A stretch of 64,000 nt of DNA from Chitinophaga sp. CF418 (lineage in GTDB: Bacteria; Bacteroidota; Bacteroidia; Chitinophagales; Chitinophagaceae). Positions 7,850 through 16,140 of this stretch are shown here, piece by piece (the first letter of the stretch is position 1; the number at the start of each line of letters is the position of its first letter). The stretch covers positions 1 to 64,000 of the forward strand of contig NZ_FRCN01000015.1 of assembly GCF_900142925.1 (NCBI RefSeq). Reading direction: 5' to 3'. The position numbers and the translations under genes are program-made. Under the pieces are notes generated by a model that was given only the letters and a program-made list of their open reading frames with translations, searched no databases and had not been told where the DNA came from.

Positions 7850-9040
7850 TTATATTATGCGCTCAATGATCTGACCGCTCTTCTTTTCTTTGAGGATCAG
7901 CTTCCTGGCGCCGAAATGGGTCATTTCTTCTTTCACGAGATAGTGGTCTGCATCATAATCTACCAGGGTCTGAGGTTTGGTCAACCCTGTCTGCCCACGC
8001 CAGACATCCAGTTTTACAGGTTCCCACTGTTTGCTGGCAGCGCTGCGATAAGCGGCATCCAGTACAGCATTTACCACATAACCATCGTAGAAGGTTTCTC
8101 TTGCGGGCTTGTTATTTTCAATGGCATTGAACATATCGGCAAACATGTGGTTGTAGCCTAGTTCATTCAGCTCATCGCCCACGGGGAACAGCCATCCGCT
8201 GTTGCTTTCCGCTTTTTCTGCCACGTAGTCAGCGCCCTTGCCGGTGGTGAACATATCAAAACCGGTACGCAGGAAGCTGTTCAGCCAGATAGTACCTTCA
8301 GTTCCCATCACTTCATCTCTCAGGTCAAGTCCGCCACGGAATGTCCAGCTGACTTCAAACTGCCCGATGGCGCCGTTCTCATATTTTACCAGACCGATGG
8401 CATGATCTTCTGCGTCAATAGGTTTTACCTGTGTATCTGCCCAGCACATTACTTCTACCGGTTTGATATCTTTACCAATGAAGCTCCGTGCAATCTCTAC
8501 ACAATGGCAGCCCAGGTCGAGGATACAACCTCCGCCTGCCTGTTCTTTGTCCCAGAACCATTCGCTGTGTGGGCCGGGATGTGTTTCCCGTGATTTCGCC
8601 CAGAGTATGCGGCCCAGGGCGCCGCTCTTTACACTTTCCAGCGCTTTGAGGAATTTAGGAGTGTATACCAGGTCTTCCAGGTAGCCGTTAAAGATACCGG
8701 CTGCTTCCACCATTTCCAGCATACGTTTCGCCTCCTCTGCATTGCGGCCCAAAGGTTTGGTGCAGATCACGCCTTTCTTGTGTTTGCAGCACAGCGCAAC
8801 AGCGGCTTCGTGCAGGTTGTTGGGCAGGGAGATACAAACCACATTCACATCCGGATGTGCGATGGACGCCTCCATATCGGTAGTCCAGTGGTCCACATTG
8901 TAGTCTTCTGCAAATTTCTTTGCACTTTCTTCTCTACGTGAATAGATGCTGACAATCTTATCCCGGCTTCTCTGGCCCTGCAATGAGTCTGCATAGAAAC
9001 GGCCAATGAAGCCTGAGCCTAACATGGAAATACGTTGCAT
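7850..9040 (-). CDS. Gfo/Idh/MocA family oxidoreductase
   Basis: 396 residues. The N-terminal Rossmann fold has a GSGFIGR nucleotide loop (8-14) and an ICTKPLGRNAEEAKRM segment matching the family's (E)KP motif. The C-terminal alpha/beta domain begins near GGGCILDLGCHCVEIARSF, which carries the usual D...H catalytic pair region, and has VMGTEGTIWL. Family members oxidise or reduce sugars, inositols and their derivatives with NAD(P). The gene follows an MFS transporter on the same strand after 113 bases, so an uptake-plus-catabolism pair is likely. The actual substrate cannot be told from sequence. Confidence 0.85.
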   Translation of the reverse strand: MQRISMLGSGFIGRFYADSLQGQRSRDKIVSIYSRREESAKKFAEDYNVDHWTTDMEASIAHPDVNVVCISLPNNLHEAAVALCCKHKKGVICTKPLGRNAEEAKRMLEMVEAAGIFNGYLEDLVYTPKFLKALESVKSGALGRILWAKSRETHPGPHSEWFWDKEQAGGGCILDLGCHCVEIARSFIGKDIKPVEVMCWADTQVKPIDAEDHAIGLVKYENGAIGQFEVSWTFRGGLDLRDEVMGTEGTIWLNSFLRTGFDMFTTGKGADYVAEKAESNSGWLFPVGDELNELGYNHMFADMFNAIENNKPARETFYDGYVVNAVLDAAYRSAASKQWEPVKLDVWRGQTGLTKPQTLVDYDADHYLVKEEMTHFGARKLILKEKKSGQIIERII

Positions 9041-9085
9041 AATTATCTGATTGAATTAAGTGATAACGATCTGGGCTAAATGAAA

Positions 9086-9132
9086 ACTCCGCAGTAAAAC
9101 ACCAGCTTGACATAGGTAGTTCACTGCGGAGT
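9086..9132 (-). terminator. Hairpin between the MFS transporter and the oxidoreductase
   Basis: Perfect 10-bp arms (ACTCCGCAGT/ACTGCGGAGT) enclose a 27-base loop; on the minus strand TTTTC follows. This is a weak terminator or processing hairpin that could lower expression of the second gene. Confidence 0.5.
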
Positions 9133-9153
9133 GGTTATATAGTGCAAAGAAGA

Positions 9154-10383
9154 TTATGCTACTACTTCTCTTTTGCTGTCACGGAATGTTGCCATGAACA
9201 ACAACCAAACTACAGCAGCAATGGCTGAAGGGATCATCCATACCTTTTGCCAGAAGCTATCAGTAGCATGTACAGTATAATAGTCAGAGATGATACCGGC
9301 AACCCAGAATCCTATCAGCATTCCAACACCATAGGTAGCCAGTGTTACAAGTCCCTGAGCGGCGCTTTTATATTTTTCTCCTGCCTGTTGATCGGTATAT
9401 ATCTGTCCGGATACAAAGAAGAAGTCATAACAGATGCCATGCAGTGCTATACCCGTAATGAGCATGAATGCCAGCGGACCCGCATTGCCGTAGGCGAAGA
9501 GCACGTAACGCACAGCCCAGGCGAGCATACCGATCATGATGGTCTTTTTGAATCCAAACCGGCTGAAGAACACAGGGATCAGCAAAATGAACAGTGCTTC
9601 AGATACCTGGCCAATAGCCATTTTGCCGGTAGGGTTTTCCAGGCCTGTCTGCTCCAGGAAGTGGTGTGCATTCTGGTAGTAGAATGCCAATGGTATACAG
9701 ATCAGGATTGATGATATAAAGAATACGAGGAAGTTTCTGTTGCTAAGCAGTTTAATGGCGTCAAGGCCTAATATTTCTGCTATGCTGTCTTTCTGAGACT
9801 TATCTTTTACAGGAGGCGTTTTAGGAAGTGTGAAGCTGAACAGGCCCAGTAGAAGGGATGCCGCAGCGCCCATAGCAAAAGTATTTTTTAACGCACCTGC
9901 CTCAGTACCGGCTGCTGAATCCCAATGGAAAGCATAACTGATAGTAAGCCCGGCAACGATCCAGCCGATAGTACCCCATACACGGATAGTGGAGAACTCC
10001 TTTTCAGGATTGTTCATCTGGCGGAAAGATACAGAGTTCACGAGGGCAAGGGTTGGCATGTAGAGTACCATGTAGGCAAATACATAGGGATAAAATACGC
10101 TCACGCTTTCAGCACGATACATCTGGAACATGAGTGCCGCACCAACCAGGTGCAGAATACCCAGGATCTTTTCAGCATTGAAGTATTTGTCTGCGATCAT
10201 CCCTACGATAAAGGGAGCGATAATGGCGCCGTATGACTGTGTAGAGAACACGCTGGCAGTCTCCAGACCGGATGCCTGAAGGTTTTTGGCCAGGAATGTT
10301 CCCAATGTAACGAACCATGATCCCCATATAAAGAACTCAAGGAACATCATAACGGACAACTGTAAGCGAGTACCTGATTTCAT
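9154..10383 (-). CDS. MFS transporter, nucleoside:H+ symporter (NupG)-like
   Basis: 409 residues with about 12 hydrophobic segments. The N-terminus RLQLSVMMFLEFFIWGSWFV and the segments GMIADKYFNAEKILGILHLVGA and STIRVWGTIGWIVAGL follow the NupG/XapB nucleoside:proton symporter family. The C-terminal half has FFFVSGQIYTDQQAGEKYKSAAQG. In Bacteroidota such carriers often sit next to sugar-modifying oxidoreductases, as here, so the substrate may be a sugar or glycoside and not a nucleoside. It is the first gene of a two-gene leftward unit. Confidence 0.85.
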   Translation of the reverse strand: MKSGTRLQLSVMMFLEFFIWGSWFVTLGTFLAKNLQASGLETASVFSTQSYGAIIAPFIVGMIADKYFNAEKILGILHLVGAALMFQMYRAESVSVFYPYVFAYMVLYMPTLALVNSVSFRQMNNPEKEFSTIRVWGTIGWIVAGLTISYAFHWDSAAGTEAGALKNTFAMGAAASLLLGLFSFTLPKTPPVKDKSQKDSIAEILGLDAIKLLSNRNFLVFFISSILICIPLAFYYQNAHHFLEQTGLENPTGKMAIGQVSEALFILLIPVFFSRFGFKKTIMIGMLAWAVRYVLFAYGNAGPLAFMLITGIALHGICYDFFFVSGQIYTDQQAGEKYKSAAQGLVTLATYGVGMLIGFWVAGIISDYYTVHATDSFWQKVWMIPSAIAAVVWLLFMATFRDSKREVVA

Positions 10384-10482
10384 AACGATTTTTAGACTTT
10401 ATAGCTCTGTAAAAAACTTTAGCGGCAAAAGATAAGTAAAATATAAACGAAATTCCAAATTAGTAGTACGGATGGTGATGAT

Positions 10483-10620
10483 TTACAGCAATTTTTTGGG
10501 CATAACGCTAATGTCGGAGCCTTCCGCCAGTAATGCGGAGATGGGGGCCTGCCGTAACATCGGTGCAAAGGCTGGGCCATAGAGGGTGGCAGCATCACAA
10601 TGATAGCTGGCCGGCAGCAT
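10483..10620 (-). CDS. Possible 45-residue protein downstream of nth
   Basis: An ATG at 10620, six bases after the nth stop, opens a 45-codon frame ending in TAA at 10483. The product (starting MLPASYHCDAATLYG) matches nothing I recognise. The frame has balanced codon use and lies tight behind nth, which favours a real small gene or the remnant of a larger one. There is no independent support. Confidence 0.3.
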   Translation of the reverse strand: MLPASYHCDAATLYGPAFAPMLRQAPISALLAEGSDISVMPKKLL

Positions 10621-10626
10621 AGCTGG

Positions 10627-11274
10627 TCAGTTACCCCGGATCAGGCTCTGATAATATTTGCATGCGGGTCTTAGTCCGCATTGCTCACATTTTGGTGTCC
10701 GGGCCACACAAATATACCGGCCATGCAATATTAGCCAGTGATGAGCAATGTGAACCTTTTCAGTTGGAATATATTTCAATAACTGTTTTTCTGTCTGAAG
10801 GGGAGTAGTAGCGTTGGTGGTAAGTCCTATACGGGCAGAAACGCGGAAAACATGGGTATCCACGGCCATATTGGGCTGCTGGTGGACAACGGAAGTGATA
10901 ACATTGGCTGTTTTACGGCCCACTCCGGGTAGTTTGACCAGTTCTTCTACGGTGGAGGGGATGTCTCCGTTGAAGTCTTCCATCACCATCTGCGCCATGC
11001 CGATGAGGTGTTTGGTCTTATTGTTCGGGTAGCTGATGCTGCGTATCAGGGGGAATAATTCGTCGAACGTGGCATGGCTAAGTGCCTCCACATCCGGGTA
11101 TTCCTGGAAGATAGCAGGCGTGGTCATGTTAACGCGTTTGTCTGTGCATTGTGCAGACAGGATGACTGCTACCAGTAATTGATAAGGATTGTCGTAAATC
11201 AGTTCAGTCTCTGCATTGGGAGCGTGTTCCTCAAAATAGCTGAGAACAAAGGCAAAGCGTTCTTTCTTTGTCAT
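10627..11274 (-). CDS. nth: Endonuclease III (DNA glycosylase/AP lyase)
   Basis: 215 residues from the ATG at 11274, close to the usual length. It removes oxidised pyrimidines and nicks abasic sites in base-excision repair. The helix-hairpin-helix LPGVGRKTANVI carries the catalytic Lys121, and AVDTHVFRVSARIGL carries the catalytic Asp139. The C-terminal C-x6-C-x2-C-x5-C set (CVARTPKCEQCGLRPAC) binds a 4Fe-4S cluster. The frame is open 21 codons further upstream, but a TATCTTTG promoter element lies inside that extension (11291-11298), so the shorter start is chosen. Confidence 0.95.
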   Translation of the reverse strand: MTKKERFAFVLSYFEEHAPNAETELIYDNPYQLLVAVILSAQCTDKRVNMTTPAIFQEYPDVEALSHATFDELFPLIRSISYPNNKTKHLIGMAQMVMEDFNGDIPSTVEELVKLPGVGRKTANVITSVVHQQPNMAVDTHVFRVSARIGLTTNATTPLQTEKQLLKYIPTEKVHIAHHWLILHGRYICVARTPKCEQCGLRPACKYYQSLIRGN

Positions 11275-11290
11275 ATCTGTAAAGATAGGG

Positions 11291-11298
11291 CAAAGATA
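11291..11298 (-). promoter_or_regulatory. -7 promoter element (TATCTTTG) of nth
   Basis: A perfect TAnnTTTG on the minus strand, 16 bases before the chosen ATG. No good -33 element was found. It decides the start of nth. Confidence 0.4.
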
Positions 11299-11395
11299 AT
11301 ATGCTGCAAATATGCCGGATGTACTACCGATAGCCATTCCATTCGTCCGTAGGATATGTTACGGGCGTGGCAGCTATAGCCTTATGGCCGTTATG

Positions 11396-11545
11396 CTATT
11401 TTGAAGTCGTGACCTTCCTTGCATAATCAGCGATAGCCTGCAGAGTTTCTGGTCTTGGAGAGAAACGGATAGTATCCAGCGCTTTTTTTGTTTGATTCAG
11501 ACAAATTTCTTCTTCACGAGATAATTCCGGGTCTTGGTTTGTCAT
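11396..11545 (-). CDS. Small conserved-looking hypothetical protein (49 aa)
   Basis: From the ATG at 11545 (preceded by a purine-rich CCTAAAAAG) the product is 49 residues: acidic at first (MTNQDPELSREEEICLNQT), then a basic amphipathic helix ending with ADYARKVTTSK. The frame can be extended to 11671, but that extension lacks coding character. I do not recognise the family. It could be a short helical regulatory or binding protein. It has no tight neighbours. Confidence 0.5.
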   Translation of the reverse strand: MTNQDPELSREEEICLNQTKKALDTIRFSPRPETLQAIADYARKVTTSK

Positions 11546-11783
11546 CTTTTTAGGTTTATTAGCGCTACTTGTTACAGAATGTAAGGCAAAAAAAGAGTGT
11601 GTAGAATTCCCCATGCAATATTTTTTTAATACAATTGATTCGTTCCTAACTATATAACGGAGATTGTGCAAGATGTATTGTCAGCCGTAAATGAAATATT
11701 TCGAAAGTAAAGATAGCCGGTCTGTTTGAAAATCCGGCCAGGAAAGGGAATGCTTAACGTGGAGAGGCGAAAAAGCGCGTTTT

Positions 11784-12089
11784 TTATTCTTTCTCTGTGA
11801 TAATGAACAGGTCCTCATCATCTTTTTTCATCAGGTACTTTTCGCGGGCGAACTTTTCCAGCTTTTCCGGACTAGACAACAGTTCCTGCTGTTCTTTCCT
11901 GGTTTTACTGATCTCATCCTGGAAGAAGGCTTTTTGTGCTTCCAGTTTGTTAACCTCGGATTGTAATTCGTACTGGGAAATAAAATTCTTACTGTCAATG
12001 AATGCCAGCCATATCAGGAATGCGGCGGCAGATACGAAATATTTGTTTCGCATATAAGCTGGCACTTTGATGGATTTTAAACCTGGCAT
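11784..12089 (-). CDS. FtsB/DivIC-family septum formation initiator
   Basis: 101 residues from the ATG at 12089. A short cytoplasmic basic region and one membrane helix (FVSAAAFLIWLAFID) are followed by a coiled coil (QSEVNKLEAQKAFFQDEIS, then KTRKEQQELL) and a C-terminal SPEKLEKFAREKYLMKKDDEDLFII. The latter matches the family's closing motif (AREKYGMxxPGE-like). These bitopic proteins join FtsL/FtsQ partners in the divisome. The frame is open to 12149, but that longer start would sit inside the enolase terminator, so an internal start is preferred (12089, or 12053). Just upstream lies enolase, its usual neighbour in this phylum. Confidence 0.85.
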   Translation of the reverse strand: MPGLKSIKVPAYMRNKYFVSAAAFLIWLAFIDSKNFISQYELQSEVNKLEAQKAFFQDEISKTRKEQQELLSSPEKLEKFAREKYLMKKDDEDLFIITEKE

Positions 12090-12122
12090 ATGTGATTGAT
12101 ATATAACTTGAAATGGCTGTTT

Positions 12123-12157
12123 AAAAAGCCGGGTTTTGAAGTAACTCAAAACCCGGC
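12123..12157 (-). terminator. Rho-independent terminator of enolase
   Basis: A perfect 12-bp stem GCCGGGTTTTGA/TCAAAACCCGGC with a 6-base loop is followed on the minus strand by T5. It lies 80 bases after the enolase stop and overlaps the longer possible start of the FtsB/DivIC gene. Confidence 0.9.
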
Positions 12158-12236
12158 AATATGGACCACTAATTAAATTATCGTCATCAAAGATCAGATC
12201 CCAAAATTCGACGTACGAGATTCAATCGAGCGTTAT

Positions 12237-13529
12237 TTACTTCTTACCAAATTTAACGGATTTTCCCGGATAATATGCCACATTGTCCAATTCTTCCTCG
12301 ATACGGAGTAACTGGTTGTATTTGGCCATACGGTCAGTACGGGAAGCGGAACCGGTCTTGATCTGGCCGCAGTTCAGGGCAACTGCCAGGTCAGCAATGG
12401 TAGTATCTTCAGTTTCGCCGGAACGGTGGCTCATGATGGAGGTATAACCTGCTTTGTGCGCCATGTTAACTGCATCGATCGTTTCAGTAACAGTACCGAT
12501 CTGGTTAACCTTGATCAGGATACTGTTTGCTGTGTTTTGGTCGATACCGGTTTTCAGACGTTTTACGTTGGTAACGAACAGGTCATCACCTACCAGCTGT
12601 ACGGTAGAACCAACAGCATCGGTCAGTTTTTTCCAGCCAGCCCAGTCGTCTTCTGCCATACCGTCTTCGATAGAAACGATTGGATATTTTTTGCACCACT
12701 CAGCCCAGAAAGCAACCATTTCATCGCTGCTGATCACTTTGCCGGAGCTCTTGTAGAATTTGTAAGTTTTGTCAGCGTCGTTGAACATTTCGCTGCTTGC
12801 AGCATCCAGTGCGATAGCGATTTGCTCACCTGGTTTGTAGCCTGCTGCTTCGATAGCCGCAATTACAGTTTCGATAGCTTCTTCGTTGCTCTGGATTTCA
12901 GGAGCGAAACCACCTTCGTCACCTACGTTAGTGCTGTAACCTTTCTTTTTCAGAACGGATTTCAGGTGATGGAACACCTCAACACCCCAGCGCAGACCTT
13001 CAGAGAAAGAGCTGGCGCCTACAGGAACGATCATAAATTCCTGGAAGTCAATTTTGTTATCAGCGTGCACACCACCGTTGATGATGTTCATCAGCGGAAT
13101 AGGCAGGGTAGTAGCATTTACACCACCCAGGTAGCGGTACAGTGGCAGGTTAGCCTCGTCAGCAGCAGCTTTGGCAACAGCCATGCTCACAGCCAGGGTA
13201 GCGTTAGCGCCCAGTTTACCTTTGTTTTCAGTACCATCCAGTTCAATCAGGAATTTATCGATACCGGCCTGGTCTTTCACATCCCAGCCAATCAGTTCTT
13301 CAGCAATAATATCGTTCACATTGTTCACTGCCTGGATAACACCTTTACCCATGTACACGGCTTTGTCATTATCACGCAGCTCAACTGCTTCATGCTTACC
13401 AGTAGAAGCGCCGGATGGAACGGCTGCACGGCCGAAGTGACCGTCTTCTGTGGTTACATCTACCTCTACAGTAGGATTTCCGCGGCTGTCAAGAATCTGC
13501 CTTGCATGGATTGATGAAATGGTACTCAT
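12237..13529 (-). CDS. eno: Enolase (phosphopyruvate hydratase)
   Basis: 430 residues, normal family length. It converts 2-phosphoglycerate to phosphoenolpyruvate in glycolysis, in the cytoplasm. The N-terminal domain has ARQILDSRGNPTVEVDV and VPSGASTGKHEAVELRD. The barrel domain carries the metal ligands in IALDAASSE, SIEDGMAEDDW and VGDDLFVTN, the catalytic lysine in SILIKVNQIGTVTE, and SHRSGETEDTTIADLAV. It is followed by its own terminator. A long antisense open frame covers it, but that is a by-product of codon bias. Confidence 0.98.
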   Translation of the reverse strand: MSTISSIHARQILDSRGNPTVEVDVTTEDGHFGRAAVPSGASTGKHEAVELRDNDKAVYMGKGVIQAVNNVNDIIAEELIGWDVKDQAGIDKFLIELDGTENKGKLGANATLAVSMAVAKAAADEANLPLYRYLGGVNATTLPIPLMNIINGGVHADNKIDFQEFMIVPVGASSFSEGLRWGVEVFHHLKSVLKKKGYSTNVGDEGGFAPEIQSNEEAIETVIAAIEAAGYKPGEQIAIALDAASSEMFNDADKTYKFYKSSGKVISSDEMVAFWAEWCKKYPIVSIEDGMAEDDWAGWKKLTDAVGSTVQLVGDDLFVTNVKRLKTGIDQNTANSILIKVNQIGTVTETIDAVNMAHKAGYTSIMSHRSGETEDTTIADLAVALNCGQIKTGSASRTDRMAKYNQLLRIEEELDNVAYYPGKSVKFGKK

Positions 13530-13605
13530 TGTTGTTTAATTGTTTTAAATATAAGAATGTGTAAGTTAATTGGTTACCGGCTTATTCTAGCCACCGGAAC
13601 ATCCC

Positions 13606-14517
13606 CTACTTTGTCAATTCCCTGAAGATAGATTCCAGGCTTTGCGAATTGCTTTGCAAAGAAAGGATGTTCCGGTTATTTATCAAAGCAAATTGTAGCA
13701 GGTTTTTGCGTACGTCTTCCAGATTCCCCGCAAACAACTGCCAGGTATTGGCATCCTGTTGCTTTAGTCTGGTTACGCCTGCTATCTGCTGAAGGTCTGT
13801 ATCTGATGGCACCGGTTCCCCGAAGGATACCTGGATATAACCGTTTTCTGTACCCCCTTGTTGCAGATTCTGCAAAGTATCGTCTGCAATGATGTTGCCT
13901 TTGTTGATAATAATGACCCTGCTGCACATAGCCTCCACCTCCTGCATGATGTGGGTGCTCAGCACAACGGTTTTATTCCTGCCCAGCTCCACGATGAGCT
14001 GACGGATATCGGCCAGCTGATTTGGATCCAAACCTGAAGTGGGCTCGTCCAGGATCAGCACTTCCGGATCATGGATCAATGCCTGGGCCAGTCCCACACG
14101 TTGTTTATACCCTTTGGACAGGGCGCCGATCTTCTTTTTGCTTTCCGGTTGCAAACCGGTCATGGCAATAATCTCGGATATGCGCTTGTCAGTATTTTTT
14201 CCCAGTTTGTGTACCTGTGCAATAAATCCGAGAAACTCCCGGATGTACATGTCGAAATACAGGGGATTGGCTTCCGGGAGGTACCCAACGCGCTGCCTTA
14301 CCTCCATTGGCTGGGTGGCAACATCGTATCCGCACACACTGGCGGAACCACCACTGGGTGGCAGGTAACCGGTGATCATCTTCATAGTAGTACTTTTTCC
14401 GGCGCCGTTTGGCCCCAGGAAACCTACTATTTCCCCTTTGCTGAGCGAAAAGGAAATATCATTGACCGCCCGCTGCTCCCCGTATACCTTGCTTAACTGT
14501 GTTACTGTGATTGACAT
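13606..14517 (-). CDS. gldA: Gliding motility ABC transporter ATP-binding protein GldA
   Basis: About 303 residues from the ATG at 14517 (an alternative ATG 12 bases upstream gives 307). It carries a standard ABC ATPase domain: Walker A GPNGAGKST, signature LSKGYKQR, Walker B VLILDEPTSGLDP and the switch His in LSTHIMQEV. The C-terminal third is the GldA-type extension, ending SLESIFRELTK. GldA works with the membrane proteins GldF and GldG in Bacteroidota gliding; neither is in this window. A role in gliding fits the other Gld/Por genes nearby, though the same subfamily also includes general ABC-2 exporters. Confidence 0.85.
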   Translation of the reverse strand: MSITVTQLSKVYGEQRAVNDISFSLSKGEIVGFLGPNGAGKSTTMKMITGYLPPSGGSASVCGYDVATQPMEVRQRVGYLPEANPLYFDMYIREFLGFIAQVHKLGKNTDKRISEIIAMTGLQPESKKKIGALSKGYKQRVGLAQALIHDPEVLILDEPTSGLDPNQLADIRQLIVELGRNKTVVLSTHIMQEVEAMCSRVIIINKGNIIADDTLQNLQQGGTENGYIQVSFGEPVPSDTDLQQIAGVTRLKQQDANTWQLFAGNLEDVRKNLLQFALINNRNILSLQSNSQSLESIFRELTK

Positions 14518-14529
14518 TAGGTTTTCCAC

Positions 14530-14838
14530 TTTGGCGCGGCTAAAGTATGAAAATCGGGCTAGAATAAAAATCGCTTATAATCGTCTATAAGATAAATAGC
14601 TGGGTTCCATGACAGTCTGAAGAGCAACGCTGATTATTTAACTAAACTTTTATGGTGAAAATTAGCTGGAAATATATAATTTTAAATATATTCACAAATT
14701 GTAACCTGATGTGGGGCAGTAGGTTCCGATAATCCGGGTATAATTTTAAGCCTGCATACATTGTCAAATGCTCGATCGCAACAATTGTTAATCAAATAAT
14801 CACAATACATTTTAAACCCTGCAAACATTTAAGATTTC
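14530..14838. other. Divergent spacer between gldA and the Ter locus
   Basis: AT-rich, with no coding frame. It holds a palindrome AACAATTGTT near 14780 and a promoter-like pair (14784-14813). Nothing else was recognised. Confidence 0.4.
14784..14813 (+). promoter_or_regulatory. Candidate promoter of the Ter operon
   Basis: ATTG, 18 bases, TACATTTT, then 25 bases to the first terD ATG. The spacing suits the Bacteroidota -33/-7 pattern but the last base of the -7 element is T, not G. The palindrome AACAATTGTT overlaps the -33 position. Confidence 0.3.
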
Positions 14839-15414
14839 ATGGCAATCAATTTACAGAAGGGACAAAAAATAGACATCGGACTTTCCAATATCAGCGTTGG
14901 GCTGGGATGGAATCCAAACGAAGGGACAGGAAATGATTTTGATCTGGACGCGTCAGCATTCATGATAGATGGCAACAGGTTGATCCCCACGGAAGGATTT
15001 TTTGTTTTCTATGGCAATACCAACTCTCCCGATAATGCATTACAGCATACCGGCGATGATCCCACCGGTGGTAACAGTGCTGATGGAGATGATGAAACAA
15101 TTAAAGTAGATCTGTCCAAAGTACAGCAGGACATCAGGGAAATACTGTTTGTAGTAACCATCCACGACGCTACAGCGCGTAAACAGAACTTCGGGCAGGT
15201 AAGGAATTCTTATATCCGTATCGTGAACGATGCTAACGGAGAGGAAATAGCAAAATATGAACTGGGGGAAGACTTCTCAGTAGAGACCGGAGTGGAGTTC
15301 GGACGTCTGTATCTGAAAGACAGCAAATGGCGTTTCGAGGCTTCCGGTATCGGTTACAAAGAAGACCTGGCCTACTTCCTCGGTAAATACTACAAAGGAC
15401 AGATCATTAAATAG
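14839..15414 (+). CDS. TerD-family stress protein (copy a)
   Basis: 191 residues, a single TerD domain. The N-terminal strand MAINLQKGQKIDIGL is followed by SVGLGWNP, then FDLDASAFMI, then the acidic Ca-binding loop, and ILFVVTIHDATARKQNFGQVRNSYIRIV. TerD domains bind calcium and link tellurite, phage and stress resistance. This copy has a longer loop (GDDPTGGNSADGDDE) than the other two copies (GDNRTGAGDGDDE), so its metal site may differ. First gene of the rightward Ter operon; 33 bases separate it from the next TerD. Confidence 0.95.
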   Translation: MAINLQKGQKIDIGLSNISVGLGWNPNEGTGNDFDLDASAFMIDGNRLIPTEGFFVFYGNTNSPDNALQHTGDDPTGGNSADGDDETIKVDLSKVQQDIREILFVVTIHDATARKQNFGQVRNSYIRIVNDANGEEIAKYELGEDFSVETGVEFGRLYLKDSKWRFEASGIGYKEDLAYFLGKYYKGQIIK

Positions 15415-15447
15415 TCTATTCTATCACACACTATTGAAATACACTTT

Positions 15448-16116
15448 ATGGCAATTAACTTAGTTAAGGGACAAACCATTGACCTCCGTAAAAATGACAA
15501 GGGGGAAACCTACGATCTTTCTACAGTAACCATTGGTCTGGGCTGGGATGTCCGTAAAAAAAGCGGTGGTTTTTTTGGTAAGCTGCTGGGCAGCAAGGAA
15601 GAGGAATTTGACCTGGATGCCATCGCCTTCCTGCTGGATAAAAACGGTAAGGTAGCTGACCTGGGTAAGACAGTACAAACCAATGACGGCCGTAACCTGA
15701 GCCTCTACCAGGGAGATGTGATCTTCTTCAACAGCCAGCGTCACCCCTCAGGTAATATCTGGCTCACAGGCGACAACCGTACAGGAGCTGGTGATGGTGA
15801 TGATGAGCAGATCATCGTGAAACTGGACAGCCTGGATGCGAAATATGAGAAGATCCTGTTCGTAGTTTCTATCTACCAGGGCCGTCAGCGCAACCAGCAC
15901 TTCGGTGGTATCGAGAACGCATTCATCCGCGCAGTAGATAATAAAGGAAAAGAAATCGTTAAATTCAACCTCTCCGGAGATGCATCATACAACAATATGT
16001 GCTCTTTGGTATTTGCAGAAGTATACCGCAAGGACGGTACCTGGAAATTCAGAGCACTGGGTGATCCTCAGCCGGCAGACAGCTTTGTTGAGATCCTCAG
16101 GAACTATGTTTATTAA
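15448..16116 (+). CDS. TerD-family stress protein (copy b, with N-terminal insert)
   Basis: 222 residues. It has the same fold as copy a but with a longer start: after MAINLVKGQTIDLRK come GETYDLSTVTIGLGWDVR and a basic loop (KKSGGFFGKLLGSKEEE) before FDLDAIAFLL. The Ca loop is GDNRTGAGDGDDEQI, the standard form. The later part has ILFVVSIYQGRQRNQHFGGI. The insert is characteristic of one TerD subtype. It lies 24 bases before the first TerY gene, suggesting co-expression of a TerD-TerY pair. Confidence 0.95.
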   Translation: MAINLVKGQTIDLRKNDKGETYDLSTVTIGLGWDVRKKSGGFFGKLLGSKEEEFDLDAIAFLLDKNGKVADLGKTVQTNDGRNLSLYQGDVIFFNSQRHPSGNIWLTGDNRTGAGDGDDEQIIVKLDSLDAKYEKILFVVSIYQGRQRNQHFGGIENAFIRAVDNKGKEIVKFNLSGDASYNNMCSLVFAEVYRKDGTWKFRALGDPQPADSFVEILRNYVY

Positions 16117-16140
16117 TTAACCCTTTCTATTGAGTCATTC

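Noticed and set aside
12426..13514. 362-codon open frame antisense to enolase
   Set aside because: It is complementary to a strongly conserved gene and its product matches no fold; long antisense frames are expected from enolase codon bias.
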